This document shows positions 27,085 to 36,330 of a DNA stretch of 64,000 nucleotides, in pieces (the first letter of the stretch is position 1; each line of letters opens with the position of its first letter). Source of the DNA: Gallalistipes aquisgranensis (GTDB lineage: Bacteria > Bacteroidota > Bacteroidia > Bacteroidales > Rikenellaceae); assembly GCF_014982715.1 (NCBI RefSeq), contig NZ_JADCJY010000002.1, forward strand, positions 124,001 through 188,000, given 5' to 3'. A program made the position numbers and the translations under genes. The notes below the pieces were generated by a model. It made no database searches. It saw only the letters and a list, made by a program, of their open reading frames with translations, and had not been told where the DNA came from.

Positions 27085-30000
27085 TTAGAACGACAGGTCT
27101 ATTCCCAGCATAAACGATCTCTCCTGAGGATACGACTGCATCAGCGTCTTGTAGCTGTTCCGGTTGGCGTAATCCCTCGGAGTCCACAGGAAAAGATTGT
27201 TCCCGATGAACGATACGGCGGCTCCCTTGATACCCACCCGGGAACAGAACCGGTCCGGCAGATTGTAACTCAGCGCCAGATTGGAAAGCCTCAGATAGGT
27301 TTTGCTGTACAGGAAACGGGTGTTGTAACTGGCGGTGTATCTCGAAAGATTGGCGATGTTCACGGGATTGGCCGCCAACTGCCCGGGGTACTGCCACCGG
27401 TCCAGCATCTCCACGGCCTGGTTCTGGCTCACGATATCCCGGCCGTCGGTCATCCCGCTGCTGGCGAGGCTGCTGTTGGCATATCCCCCCACCGAATAGT
27501 TGAAGAACGCCGAAAGCGAAAGGTCTTTCCAGCGGAGCATCGTGCTGAACCCTCCGTAGATCGTCGGCCGTTTGGTTTTATACGGCACCCGGTTGTCGTA
27601 GCTGTACACCCGCGTGACGTTTCCGTTCTTGTCGTACCAGAGCGGAGCTCCGTCGCGGGGATCGACCCCGGCCCACCGGATCAGCATATGGGCATCCATA
27701 TCCTCGCCTTCCACCCACGCGGTATTTCCGAAACTGACCATACGGCCGTCGTCGTTCAGCTTGAGAATCTTGTTCCGGTTGTGGGAGAGGTTGGCGGAAA
27801 GCGTCCAGTCCCAATCCTTCTGTCTGATAACATGGTAGTCCAGCGTGAGTTCGACACCCATATTGCGCATTTTCCCGGCATTCCGGTACACCCGGCTCTG
27901 GCCGATAATACGGGAGACATAAAGCTGGCTGATCAGATCGCGGGTGATGTTGTTATAATAGTCGAGGCTGATGTTCAGGCGGTCGAACAGACCGATATCC
28001 AACCCCAGATTGAATTTGTCGGTAATCTCCCAACCGATGCCCGGATTGGCGATCTCCGAAATCCTGGACCCCAGTTCTCCATTGTAACCGCTCGTCAGAC
28101 TCGTGGTATAGACCCCCCGGGAGATGGCGCTGCTGATCTTCGAGTTTCCGGCCGATCCGTACGAAACCCTCAACTTCAGTTGGTTGATAAAATCCACGTT
28201 GAAAAACTTCTCCCGGTGAACGTTCCACGACACGCCGGCGGAAGCGAAATTGGTCCACTGCGAGAACTCGTCGAAATCGGATGTTCCGTCCGAACGGAAA
28301 TTGGCCGTCAGGAAATAGCGGTTGTCGTAGGCGTATTTGACCTGGAACATGTAGGACATTTTCCGCGAAACGGAAGAGTTGCTGCCGCCGTTGCGCGTGG
28401 AGGCATAGTTCACCTCCTGGATTTCGTCGTTGGGATAGCCGTTGCCTGTGGCTTCCAGAGACTGGCGCTGCGTGCTGGTCATTTCGAACCCGGCCAGCCC
28501 GGAGAGGAGGTGCTTCCCGAAACGTTTCTGGTAATTGAGCTGTTCGTTGTTGATCCAGTTCAGGAAATTGGCCTGGCTACGCCGGGAGTAGCCGACCGGC
28601 GTGTGCACCATCTTGCGCTCCGGATCCTCCTCCTTGTCCGCCCTCTTGTAGCTTATTCCGGAAAGGTTGGTGCGGGCTTGGTAAATATCCTCGTACGTGC
28701 CGATATAGTGCACGCCGAAGGAGGCCGACAGGGTCAGTCCGGGAATGAACTCGTACTTGAGGGCCGCCGAACTGATCGTGTTGAACGTACGCTGCCGGTT
28801 GGTATTCTCGTCCCGCTCGGCCAGCGAGTTGAAGAAATTATACTCCTGCGGCCAATAGACGGTGGTCCGCGACGTCACCGGCAGGTTGGTCCAGGGGTCT
28901 ATATCGCCCGGAGCGAGCGTGATGGCCGTATACTCCTTGTTCTTCAGGCGGTAGGTGCCGTCTTCGTTGTAGGGGGATACGATCGGTTTGAACGTGTAAT
29001 AGTCCCTGTCGAGCGAAAAAATGTTGTTGATGTTGTAAGACATGTTCGACTTCAAATCGAACGTAAACCGTTTGGAAAGTTTGTACGACGTCCCGAAACG
29101 GGCCGAAATACGGTCGGCACTGTTTCCCTCGAGCGCGGTGGTTTCCCGGAAATAGTTCACGCCCAGATAATTCCGCATCCGGTCATTTCCCCCGGTCATC
29201 GAAACGTTCGCCTGTACGGTCTGCCCCACGTCGAAAAACAGATCGTACCAGTCGGTATTCGTGGCGGAATAGGTATTGAAATCGTTGTCCTGGAATGGAA
29301 ATTCCCGCGAATCGTATCCGGCATTGGCCCATGCCTCGCGGGCCAGCATCATATACTCCGGCCCGTTGAGAATCTTGTACCGGGTGCTTTTGTCCACCAG
29401 CGAAACGCCGTATTTCAGGGAGACGTTCAGCGTAGGGGCTCCCGCCTTGCCCTGTTTGGTCGTCACGAGAATGATGCCGGAGGAGCCGTTGGCCCCGTAG
29501 ATCGAAGTCTCCGTCGCATCCTTGAGCACGGTGATGGACTCAATGTCCGCCGGGTCGATGTACGACAGCGGGCTCACCGAAGTCTGTACACCCGTAACGG
29601 CGTTGTTGTCGTCTCCCGTGTAGATGGGAACTCCGTCGACGATCCAAAGCGGTTCGTTGCCGGCACTGAGCGACGTGTTGCCCCGGATACGCAGGTTATA
29701 GCGCGACCGGGCACCCCCGTAATCGTTCTGAGCCTCGATATTGAACCCGGGAACAAGTCCCTCGAGCATCTTGTCGATCCGCGCGGCCGGCAGATTCTTC
29801 AGCTTGTCGGCATTGACCTGATAGGCGCTTCCGACCATCTCCGACCGTTTCTGAATCGTTCCATAGGCACCTACGATCGTGATCTCTTCGATCGACTCGC
29901 TCGACTCCTTCATCTGGACCCTCAGCGTGGTCTGCGTCGTGACCGCCACGGTCTTGGGCTCCATGCCGATAAACGAAAAGAGCAGGGTGGCACCTTCACG

Positions 30001-30228
30001 GGGTATCCGGATAGAGAACTGACCGTTCACACCGGTGGCCACACCGCCGCCCGACTTACCTTTGATCACGACTGAAACGCCTATCAGAGGGGTACCCTGC
30101 TGATCGACCACGACTCCCTTCAAATCCCGCATCTCTCCCTGCCGGGAATCCGCACCCGATGCCGTCACCGTACACGGCAACGAAAGCAGGCAACAGAACA
30201 CGAGAAGCAGCGTAATAGATTTCTTCAT
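27085..30228 (-). CDS. SusC/RagA family TonB-linked outer membrane transporter
   Basis: A TonB-dependent transporter of 1047 aa from ATG 30228. It has a signal peptide (MKKSITLLLVFCCLLSLP), a carboxypeptidase-D-like regulatory domain (about 35-110, KGVVVDQQGTPLIGVSVVI), a TonB-box/plug junction EEITIVGAYGTIQKRSEMVG, a plug domain, and a beta-barrel ending MLGIDLSF with C-terminal Phe. No N-terminal STN signalling domain is present, so sigma/anti-sigma control through this protein is unlikely. The longer frame to 30354 is rejected because a promoter box lies at 30345-30352. The SusD gene follows by 13 nt. Confidence 0.94.
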   Translation of the reverse strand: MKKSITLLLVFCCLLSLPCTVTASGADSRQGEMRDLKGVVVDQQGTPLIGVSVVIKGKSGGGVATGVNGQFSIRIPREGATLLFSFIGMEPKTVAVTTQTTLRVQMKESSESIEEITIVGAYGTIQKRSEMVGSAYQVNADKLKNLPAARIDKMLEGLVPGFNIEAQNDYGGARSRYNLRIRGNTSLSAGNEPLWIVDGVPIYTGDDNNAVTGVQTSVSPLSYIDPADIESITVLKDATETSIYGANGSSGIILVTTKQGKAGAPTLNVSLKYGVSLVDKSTRYKILNGPEYMMLAREAWANAGYDSREFPFQDNDFNTYSATNTDWYDLFFDVGQTVQANVSMTGGNDRMRNYLGVNYFRETTALEGNSADRISARFGTSYKLSKRFTFDLKSNMSYNINNIFSLDRDYYTFKPIVSPYNEDGTYRLKNKEYTAITLAPGDIDPWTNLPVTSRTTVYWPQEYNFFNSLAERDENTNRQRTFNTISSAALKYEFIPGLTLSASFGVHYIGTYEDIYQARTNLSGISYKRADKEEDPERKMVHTPVGYSRRSQANFLNWINNEQLNYQKRFGKHLLSGLAGFEMTSTQRQSLEATGNGYPNDEIQEVNYASTRNGGSNSSVSRKMSYMFQVKYAYDNRYFLTANFRSDGTSDFDEFSQWTNFASAGVSWNVHREKFFNVDFINQLKLRVSYGSAGNSKISSAISRGVYTTSLTSGYNGELGSRISEIANPGIGWEITDKFNLGLDIGLFDRLNISLDYYNNITRDLISQLYVSRIIGQSRVYRNAGKMRNMGVELTLDYHVIRQKDWDWTLSANLSHNRNKILKLNDDGRMVSFGNTAWVEGEDMDAHMLIRWAGVDPRDGAPLWYDKNGNVTRVYSYDNRVPYKTKRPTIYGGFSTMLRWKDLSLSAFFNYSVGGYANSSLASSGMTDGRDIVSQNQAVEMLDRWQYPGQLAANPVNIANLSRYTASYNTRFLYSKTYLRLSNLALSYNLPDRFCSRVGIKGAAVSFIGNNLFLWTPRDYANRNSYKTLMQSYPQERSFMLGIDLSF

Positions 30229-30344
30229 AAGCATCCGTATTAAGTTTGGCAAACAATACGACTTATAATCCCCACTTCGAGGCCCGGTCATTTTCATCTC
30301 CGATCCGGGAGAAGACAATCGAAGCATGCAGGGGTATGCAGACA

Positions 30345-30352
30345 AATATATC
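30345..30352 (-). promoter_or_regulatory. Probable promoter -7 box of the SusC operon
   Basis: TATATTTG on the minus strand matches TAnnTTTG in a very AT-rich gap. It implies a leader of roughly 110 nt before the SusC ATG at 30228. The -33 element is unclear. Confidence 0.5.
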
Positions 30353-30447
30353 AAATTAATATATAAATTAATTCGAGAACCGGTATAAAATTTCTGTTAA
30401 TTTCATTTTTTATTAATATATTTTAACAATTCCGATAAATCAGAAGC

Positions 30448-30479
30448 AAAAAGCAGCCATTCGGTTAACGAATAGCTGC
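30448..30479 (-). terminator. Intrinsic terminator of argS
   Basis: On the minus strand an 11-bp stem (30453-30463 with 30469-30479, one G-T wobble) with a 5-nt loop is followed by TTTTTGC. It lies just past the argS stop and before the SusC promoter region. The rest of the gap is AT-rich with no other feature seen. Confidence 0.8.
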
Positions 30480-30508
30480 CTCGAAAAGTTCGGGATTCCG
30501 CCCCGGCG

Positions 30509-32290
30509 CTACATGCGCTCCGGCACTTCGATACCCAGCAGTTTCATGCCTGTGGCGATGATGCGGGCCACCTCTTCGCAAAGGCGCAGGCGCATTTTGC
30601 GGACGGCGTCCCTCTCCTCCCGGAGAATCGAATGGTCGTGATAGTAACTGTTGTAGGCTTTGGCCAGATCGTAGACGTAAGCAGCGATCAGCGCGGGAGA
30701 GAAGCTCTCTCCCGCGGCACGCACCACGGCGGGAAAATCGGCCATCTGTTTGATCAGCGTGATCTCCTCGGGCAGGTACTCCACGCCTTTCACGTCGCCC
30801 CGGGCATAGTCGATGCCCCCTTCGGCCGCCTTGCGCAGAATGGAGCGGATACGTGCATGCGTGTACTGGATAAAAGGTCCCGTATTGCCGTTGAAGTCGA
30901 TCGACTCGCGGGGATCGAAAAGCATCGTCTTGCGCGGATCGACTTTCAGGATGAAATACTTCAGCGCCCCGAGCCCCACCATGCGGCTGATCGCGTCGGC
31001 CTCCCCGGCGGAGCACCCGTCGAGCTTGCCCAGCTCCTGCGACATCTCGCGGGCCGTGGCCACCATGTCCGCGATCAGGTCGTCGGCATCCACCACAGTC
31101 CCCTCGCGCGACTTCATCTTTCCCTCGGGCAGCTCCACCATCCCGTAGGAGAGGTGGAAGATGTGATCGGCCCAGTCGTATCCCAATTTGGAGAGGATCA
31201 GCTTGAGCACCTGGAAATGGTAATTCTGTTCGTTACCCACCACGTAGATCATCTCGTCGAGCTTGTTCTCCTCGAAACGGCTGAGGGCCGTCCCCAGGTC
31301 CTGGGTCATGTAAACCGAAGTACCGTCGCCGCGCAGCAACAGCTTCTGGTCGAGGCCGTCCGCCCCGAGGTCGATCCACACCGACCCGTCCTCCTTGCGG
31401 AAAAAGATACCGCGCCGCAGGCCGTCCTCCACGAGGCTCTTGCCCAGCAGATAGGTCTGCGACTCGTAATACACCTTGTCGAAATCGACGCCCAGCGCCT
31501 TGTAGGTCACGTCGAACCCGTCGTACACCCAGCCGTTCATCGTCTGCCACAGACCGTACACTTCCGGGTCTTTGGCCTCCCATTTGCGCAGCATCTCCTG
31601 CGCCTGCCGCATCAGGGGAGCCTTGTGCTTGGCCTCCTCCTCGTCCATGCCGCCGGCCACGAGCTCCTTCACTTCGGCCTTATAGTGCTTGTCGAACTCG
31701 ACATAGTATTTCCCCACCAGATGGTCCCCCTTCATGCCGCTCGAAGCGGGTGTCTCCCCGCCGCCGAAGAGTTTCCAGGCCAGCATGCTCTTGCAGATAT
31801 GAATGCCCCGGTCGTTCACCAGATTGACCTTCAGCACCCGGTGGCCGTTGGCAGCCAGAATCTGCGCCACGGAATATCCCAGCAGGTTGTTGCGGATATG
31901 CCCCAGATGGAGCGGTTTGTTGGTATTGGGCGACGAATACTCCACCATGATCGTGCGGCCGGTCGGCCCGGCGAACCCGAAGCGTTCGTCCGCCGCGATC
32001 TCGGCGAACCGATCCCCCCAGAACGCTCCCGAAAGCGAGAGGTTCAGGAATCCCTTGATAACGTTGAACGCGGCGATCTCCGCCACATTGTCCACGAGCC
32101 ACTGCCCGATTTCGGTGCCGGTCTGCTCGGGACCCTTGCGGCTGGTCTTGAGCAGGGGGAAGACGACCAGCGTATAGTCGCCTTCGAACTCCTTGCGGGT
32201 CTTCTGTATCTGGACGGGAAACGCATCGGCGCCATACAGGGCCGACACGGCGGCCTGCGCCTGCTGCTGGAGGAAATTCTCGATATTCAT
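30509..32290 (-). CDS. argS: Arginyl-tRNA synthetase
   Basis: ArgS charges tRNA-Arg. The 593-aa product (start ATG 32290, MNIENFLQQ) has the N-terminal Add-1-like domain, the class I HIGH-type motif NTNKPLHLGHIRNNLLG (about residue 128), SYGMVELPEGKMKSREG in the position of the KMSKS loop, and the C-terminal DALR anticodon-binding domain. Longer frames upstream (to 32461) run into the dusB promoter and lack family sequence, so they are rejected. It is divergent from dusB. Confidence 0.96.
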   Translation of the reverse strand: MNIENFLQQQAQAAVSALYGADAFPVQIQKTRKEFEGDYTLVVFPLLKTSRKGPEQTGTEIGQWLVDNVAEIAAFNVIKGFLNLSLSGAFWGDRFAEIAADERFGFAGPTGRTIMVEYSSPNTNKPLHLGHIRNNLLGYSVAQILAANGHRVLKVNLVNDRGIHICKSMLAWKLFGGGETPASSGMKGDHLVGKYYVEFDKHYKAEVKELVAGGMDEEEAKHKAPLMRQAQEMLRKWEAKDPEVYGLWQTMNGWVYDGFDVTYKALGVDFDKVYYESQTYLLGKSLVEDGLRRGIFFRKEDGSVWIDLGADGLDQKLLLRGDGTSVYMTQDLGTALSRFEENKLDEMIYVVGNEQNYHFQVLKLILSKLGYDWADHIFHLSYGMVELPEGKMKSREGTVVDADDLIADMVATAREMSQELGKLDGCSAGEADAISRMVGLGALKYFILKVDPRKTMLFDPRESIDFNGNTGPFIQYTHARIRSILRKAAEGGIDYARGDVKGVEYLPEEITLIKQMADFPAVVRAAGESFSPALIAAYVYDLAKAYNSYYHDHSILREERDAVRKMRLRLCEEVARIIATGMKLLGIEVPERM

Positions 32291-32313
32291 ACCGTTGTAA
32301 GCTGTTTTGTCGC

Positions 32314-32321
32314 CAAAGATA
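32314..32321 (-). promoter_or_regulatory. Probable promoter -7 box of argS
   Basis: TATCTTTG on the minus strand, a full consensus match, 23 nt before the argS ATG. It is only 2 nt from the opposing dusB box. Confidence 0.5.
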
Positions 32322-32323
32322 AC

Positions 32324-32331
32324 TATTTTTG
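32324..32331 (+). promoter_or_regulatory. Probable promoter -7 box of dusB
   Basis: TATTTTTG matches TAnnTTTG and lies 20 nt before the dusB ATG at 32352. Confidence 0.5.
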
Positions 32332-32351
32332 CGGCAAAATCATAACGCCGC

Positions 32352-33374
32352 ATGAAGATAGCCGACATAGACCTGGGCGACAAGCCGCTCTTTCTGGCTC
32401 CGATGGAGGACGTCACCGATCCTTCGTTCCGCCACATGTGCAAGGAGTTCGGTGCGGACATGGTCTACACGGAGTTCATCTCCTCGGACGGACTGATCCG
32501 CGATGCGGCGAAATCGCGCGCCAAACTGAACATTTCGGATGCGGAACGTCCCGTAGGCATCCAGATCTACGGCCATCTGGTCGAGCCGATGGTCGAAGCC
32601 GCCCGGCTGGCCGAGGAGGCCCGTCCGGACGTGATCGACATCAATTTCGGCTGCCCGGTCAAGAAGATCGCGGGGCGCGGAGCGGGCAGCGGCATGATGC
32701 GCGACGTTCCGCTGATGGTGGAGATGACGCGGCGCATCGTGGAGGCGGTCCGCACACCCGTAACCGTCAAGACGCGGCTGGGCTGGGACGACGAGCACCG
32801 CAACATCGAAGAGATCGCCGAACGCCTTCAGGACGTGGGCATCGCCGCCCTCACGATCCACGGCCGCACGCGGGCCCAGATGTACCGCGGCGTGGCCGAC
32901 TGGACGCTGATCGGAAAGGTGAAGAACAATCCCCGGATACACATTCCCGTCATCGGCAACGGGGATATCTCTTCGGGCGAAGACGCCGCCCGGGCCTTCG
33001 ACCGTTACGGAGTGGACGGCGTGATGATCGGCCGGGCCACCTACGGCCGGCCATGGATTTTCCGGGAGGTGCGCCACTACCTCTCAACGGGCGAAACGCT
33101 GCCCCAACCCTCGGTCCCGGAACGGGTGGAAATCGCCAAACGCCACCTGCTCAAATCGGTGGAGGTGAAGGGCCCCAAAGTGGGCGTACTGGAGATGCGG
33201 CGCCATCTCTCCGGCTATTTCAAGGGGCTGCCCGACTTCAAGGCCACCCGCCTGCAACTGGTCACCCTCAACGAGGTGCCCGACCTGCTCCACACGCTCG
33301 ACTACGTCCGAGACCGGTGGGGCGACTTCGACGCCGGAAGCATCACGCCCCCCCCTCTGTCGCACGAATTGTAA
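32352..33374 (+). CDS. dusB: tRNA-dihydrouridine synthase (DusB type)
   Basis: A flavin enzyme that reduces uridine to dihydrouridine in tRNA D-loops. The 340-aa product has the TIM-barrel start LFLAPMEDVTDPSFRHMCKEFGADMVYTEF, the catalytic-Cys block DINFGCPVKKIAGRGAGSGM (Cys about 98), the KTRLGWDD motif and GRATYGRPWIF. Sequence is closest in character to DusB, though Dus subtypes are hard to separate by eye. It is a single gene, ended by a strong bidirectional terminator. Confidence 0.92.
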   Translation: MKIADIDLGDKPLFLAPMEDVTDPSFRHMCKEFGADMVYTEFISSDGLIRDAAKSRAKLNISDAERPVGIQIYGHLVEPMVEAARLAEEARPDVIDINFGCPVKKIAGRGAGSGMMRDVPLMVEMTRRIVEAVRTPVTVKTRLGWDDEHRNIEEIAERLQDVGIAALTIHGRTRAQMYRGVADWTLIGKVKNNPRIHIPVIGNGDISSGEDAARAFDRYGVDGVMIGRATYGRPWIFREVRHYLSTGETLPQPSVPERVEIAKRHLLKSVEVKGPKVGVLEMRRHLSGYFKGLPDFKATRLQLVTLNEVPDLLHTLDYVRDRWGDFDAGSITPPPLSHEL

Positions 33375-33446
33375 CCCCGCCCGGGAAACGGCACGGAAAC
33401 CGGAGCGTCCGGCACGTCCCGTCACCCCTTACGGCGGCACCATACA

Positions 33447-33485
33447 GACAGGGGAGGTCCGGAATTCCGGACCTCCCCTGTCGTT
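33447..33485. terminator. Bidirectional terminator between dusB and the S9 peptidase gene
   Basis: A perfect 36-nt palindrome (33447-33482), followed on the plus strand by GTTTTCCC. Its place between two convergent genes suggests it serves both, though the T-run is short on the minus strand. Confidence 0.75.
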
Positions 33486-33496
33486 TTCCCTGCCGG

Positions 33497-35686
33497 CTAC
33501 CGGTTCTCCCCGGCCGGTTTCAGGTATTTGTCCAGCCAGCCGAAGAACTCCCGGTTCCACACCAGCGAATTCTGAGGTTTGAACACCTGGTGCGCTTCGT
33601 CCTCGAAAGCCACCAGCCGTGCAGGAATCCCCCGCACGCGGGCGGCGGTGAAGGCCTCCAGGCTCTGCGTATAGGGAATCCGGAAATCCTTCTCTCCCGT
33701 GAAGATCAGGATCGGCGTATCCCACTTCTCCACGAACTTATGCGGCGAATTGGCATAGGAGCGCTGCGCCGTCGCATTGCCCTTGTCCCAATAGGGGCCG
33801 CCGTAGTCATTGTTGACGAACCAGAGTTCCTCGGTCTCCCCGTACATGCTGTCGAAATCGAAAATGCCGCAGTGGGCGATGAAAGCCTTGAACCGCTTGT
33901 CGTGGTTGCCTGCCAGGAAAAAGACCGAATACCCGCCGTAGCTGGCGCCCACACAGCCCAGACGATCCTCATCCACCCACGGTTCGGAGGCCACGTCGTC
34001 GATGGCGCTCAGATAGTCGCGGATATTCTGTCCGCTGTAATCGCCCGAAATCTGGTCGAGCCACTCCTGCCCGAACGAAGGGAGTCCGCGCCGGTTGGGC
34101 GCCACCACCACATACCCCTGCGCCGCCATCAGCTGCAAGTTCCAGCGGTAACTCCAGAACTGGCTCACCACGCTCTGCGGACCGCCCTGGCAGTAGAGCA
34201 GGGCCGGATAGCGTTTCGTACTGTCGAAATCGGGAGGCAGCACTACCCAGGTAAGCATCTGCTTGCCGTCGGTGGTCTTCATCCAGCGTTTCCGCACTTC
34301 GCCCATCTTTACGTTGTCGTATACCTCCCCGTTCACCGCGGTCAACCGGGTCATTTCCCCGGTGGAGGGATCGACCCCGAACAGTTCGGTCGCCATCGAA
34401 AGCGTGGTCACCTCGGCCACCATCCGGTCGCCGGCACGGGTGAAGGCATTGATGTCGTGGTCGCCCGATGTCACCGTCTCCACTTCGAGAAGATCGTAGT
34501 GCGGCCGATCGCCGGCTGCCGGCCGGTAAGGCACCTTACATATCTGATGCGTGGCAGCTATCGGGGCGATGAACCAGAGTTCGTCGTTCCCGTTCCAGAC
34601 CACGTTCGAGGCATTGTAGTCGAATCCGGCGGTCAGGTCGCTCATCGACCCGTCCTCACTGTTCCATACAAATAGACGCTCCTTGTCCGACTCGTTGCCC
34701 GGGCGGCGCATGCTGCGGAAGGCGATCTTCCTGTCGTCGGGCGAAAAGACCGGATACTTGTCGTAACCGGGCATCGAGGGCATCCTTCTCAACCGCGGAT
34801 CGAGCGGTTCTTCGTCGCCCTTGCAGATATTGCGGGTCGCAGCGGAAGCCACGTCGTAGAGATAGATATCCGAATCGGTCGAAACGGCGTATTCCGTGCC
34901 GGTCATCTTCTTGCAGGTGTAGGCCAGCTGTGTTCCGGCATGGTTCCAGGCGATCTCCGCTCCGTCGAAATAGGGCGCCATCGGAGCGTCCCACGGTTCG
35001 CCCTCCATGATGTCCTTTCCTTCGGTCAGCCGGCCGTCCTTCAGATCGGCCACGAAGATGTGCATGTAGCCGCCTTCGTCCCAATAGTTCCAGTGACGAG
35101 CCATCAGATCGTCGTAGATACGGGCTTTCGAAGCGCCCATATCGGGATAGATGTCGGACGACCTGCGCTTTTCGACCTGCACCCGTTTCAGGTAGTAGGC
35201 CCTGTCTCCGGACGGAGCGATCCCGAACCCGGCGATCCCGTCCGCAATGTCCGATACCTGCACGGCCTTGCGCGAGGAGACGTCCATCTTCCAGAGCTGG
35301 TCGCTGCCGCTCCGGTCGGAAACGTACCACACCGCACCGCCGTCCGCACTCCAGGCGGGAGACCCCACATTCTCGTCCGCCTCCGTCAGGACCACGGGAT
35401 CGCCTCCCGCCGCAGGAGAAAGACAGAGCGAAGTCCGGCCTCTGTTCTCCGCCATGTCATATTTCGTCAGCGTATACACTACGCTCTGTCCGTCCGGAGA
35501 GAGGGAGGAGGAGCCGATCCGGTTCATCTTCCACATCACCTCGGGCGTAAAGACCCCCGCCTGTTTCTCCTGCGGGGTCAGCCCGTTGTCGATCTTCGTC
35601 GTCATATTTTCCGTTTTTGTTCCGCACGACGCCATCGCCCCCACAGCCACGGAGAGCAACAGCCATGATTTCAGATTTCCTGCCAT
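33497..35686 (-). CDS. S9 family (prolyl oligopeptidase/DPP-like) lipoprotein peptidase
   Basis: A 729-aa serine peptidase starting at ATG 35686 (MAGNLKSWLLLSVAVG) with lipobox AMASC, so probably a lipoprotein in the periplasm. The N-terminal beta-propeller (about 60-440) has WD-like TolB-type repeats such as SPDGQSVVYTLTKYD and SPAWSADGGAVWYVSDRS. The C-terminal alpha/beta hydrolase carries the nucleophile in GASYGGYS (Ser about 582), Asp in FTGEKDFRIPY and His in EDEAHQVF. The likely role is cleavage of oligopeptides. It lies 25 nt downstream of the Nudix gene and is probably co-transcribed. Longer upstream frames overlap that gene and are rejected. Confidence 0.93.
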   Translation of the reverse strand: MAGNLKSWLLLSVAVGAMASCGTKTENMTTKIDNGLTPQEKQAGVFTPEVMWKMNRIGSSSLSPDGQSVVYTLTKYDMAENRGRTSLCLSPAAGGDPVVLTEADENVGSPAWSADGGAVWYVSDRSGSDQLWKMDVSSRKAVQVSDIADGIAGFGIAPSGDRAYYLKRVQVEKRRSSDIYPDMGASKARIYDDLMARHWNYWDEGGYMHIFVADLKDGRLTEGKDIMEGEPWDAPMAPYFDGAEIAWNHAGTQLAYTCKKMTGTEYAVSTDSDIYLYDVASAATRNICKGDEEPLDPRLRRMPSMPGYDKYPVFSPDDRKIAFRSMRRPGNESDKERLFVWNSEDGSMSDLTAGFDYNASNVVWNGNDELWFIAPIAATHQICKVPYRPAAGDRPHYDLLEVETVTSGDHDINAFTRAGDRMVAEVTTLSMATELFGVDPSTGEMTRLTAVNGEVYDNVKMGEVRKRWMKTTDGKQMLTWVVLPPDFDSTKRYPALLYCQGGPQSVVSQFWSYRWNLQLMAAQGYVVVAPNRRGLPSFGQEWLDQISGDYSGQNIRDYLSAIDDVASEPWVDEDRLGCVGASYGGYSVFFLAGNHDKRFKAFIAHCGIFDFDSMYGETEELWFVNNDYGGPYWDKGNATAQRSYANSPHKFVEKWDTPILIFTGEKDFRIPYTQSLEAFTAARVRGIPARLVAFEDEAHQVFKPQNSLVWNREFFGWLDKYLKPAGENR

Positions 35687-35711
35687 ATTGCGTTTGTTCG
35701 TTAGTTGTCTT

Positions 35712-36326
35712 TCACTCCCTGTCCAGATAGCCCGCCCGGACGAATACCTCCCGGATGGAGCGGAAACTGCCGGAAAGCAGCTCCGGAAGCCGCGCAGGCC
35801 CGACCCACTCGGCCCGGGTGATTCCCTCCTCCCGCTGGGGTGCGAGCCGTCCGCACCCCTCTCCGGCATCCATGCGGTACCACCAGCACCTTTTCAGCGT
35901 CCATACCCCGTGCCACTGATAGAAATGCAGGGTATGGACCAACCATCCGCCCGTAGCCGCCACCCGCACGCCCGTCTCTTCCTCCACCTCCCGCAGGGCA
36001 CACGTTTCAGGACTCTCGCCCGGCTCCAGATGTCCCTTGGGCAGGTCCCAGCGGCCGTTGCGGAAGATCAGCAACACCCGACCCCCGGCATCGGTCACGA
36101 GCCCGCCCGCCGCCTCGACACGGGCGAACAAGTTGCAAAAAGCATCGAAATCACGCCCGGGATCGGACGATATTATCCTCAGCTCCTTGTTATTTTCAAC
36201 AATTTGCAACACCTTTGCAATGGAAAGCGGAACTCCGCCCTCCAGCACCGCCACACCGGGCTCGGGAGAGGGCGCCGTACGGGTGAAACCGATCCGTTTA
36301 TCCTCGAAACAGACACTATAATTCAT
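35712..36326 (-). CDS. Nudix hydrolase
   Basis: A 204-aa protein with an N-terminal domain of about 65 residues and a complete Nudix box GHLEPGESPETCALREVEEETGV (positions about 100-122, with the REVEEE core). Nudix enzymes hydrolyse nucleoside diphosphate derivatives; the substrate cannot be read. ATG 36326 (MNYSVCF) is preferred, with ATG 36332 two codons earlier as the alternative; the latter overlaps the pyrE ATG. The S9 peptidase gene follows. Its promoter probably lies inside pyrE (36370-36401). Confidence 0.88.
   Translation of the reverse strand: MNYSVCFEDKRIGFTRTAPSPEPGVAVLEGGVPLSIAKVLQIVENNKELRIISSDPGRDFDAFCNLFARVEAAGGLVTDAGGRVLLIFRNGRWDLPKGHLEPGESPETCALREVEEETGVRVAATGGWLVHTLHFYQWHGVWTLKRCWWYRMDAGEGCGRLAPQREEGITRAEWVGPARLPELLSGSFRSIREVFVRAGYLDRE
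36187..36217 (+). promoter_or_regulatory. Probable pyrE promoter inside the Nudix gene
   Basis: TTG (36187-36189), 20 nt, then CACCTTTG followed by C (36210-36217), one base off the TAnnTTTG box. The predicted pyrE leader is about 105 nt and is antisense to the start of the Nudix gene. Confidence 0.5.
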
Positions 36327-36330
36327 AACC

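Noticed and set aside
26926-30075. Plus-strand frame of 1049 codons
   Set aside because: Shadow of the SusC gene on the other strand; no signal or domain pattern.
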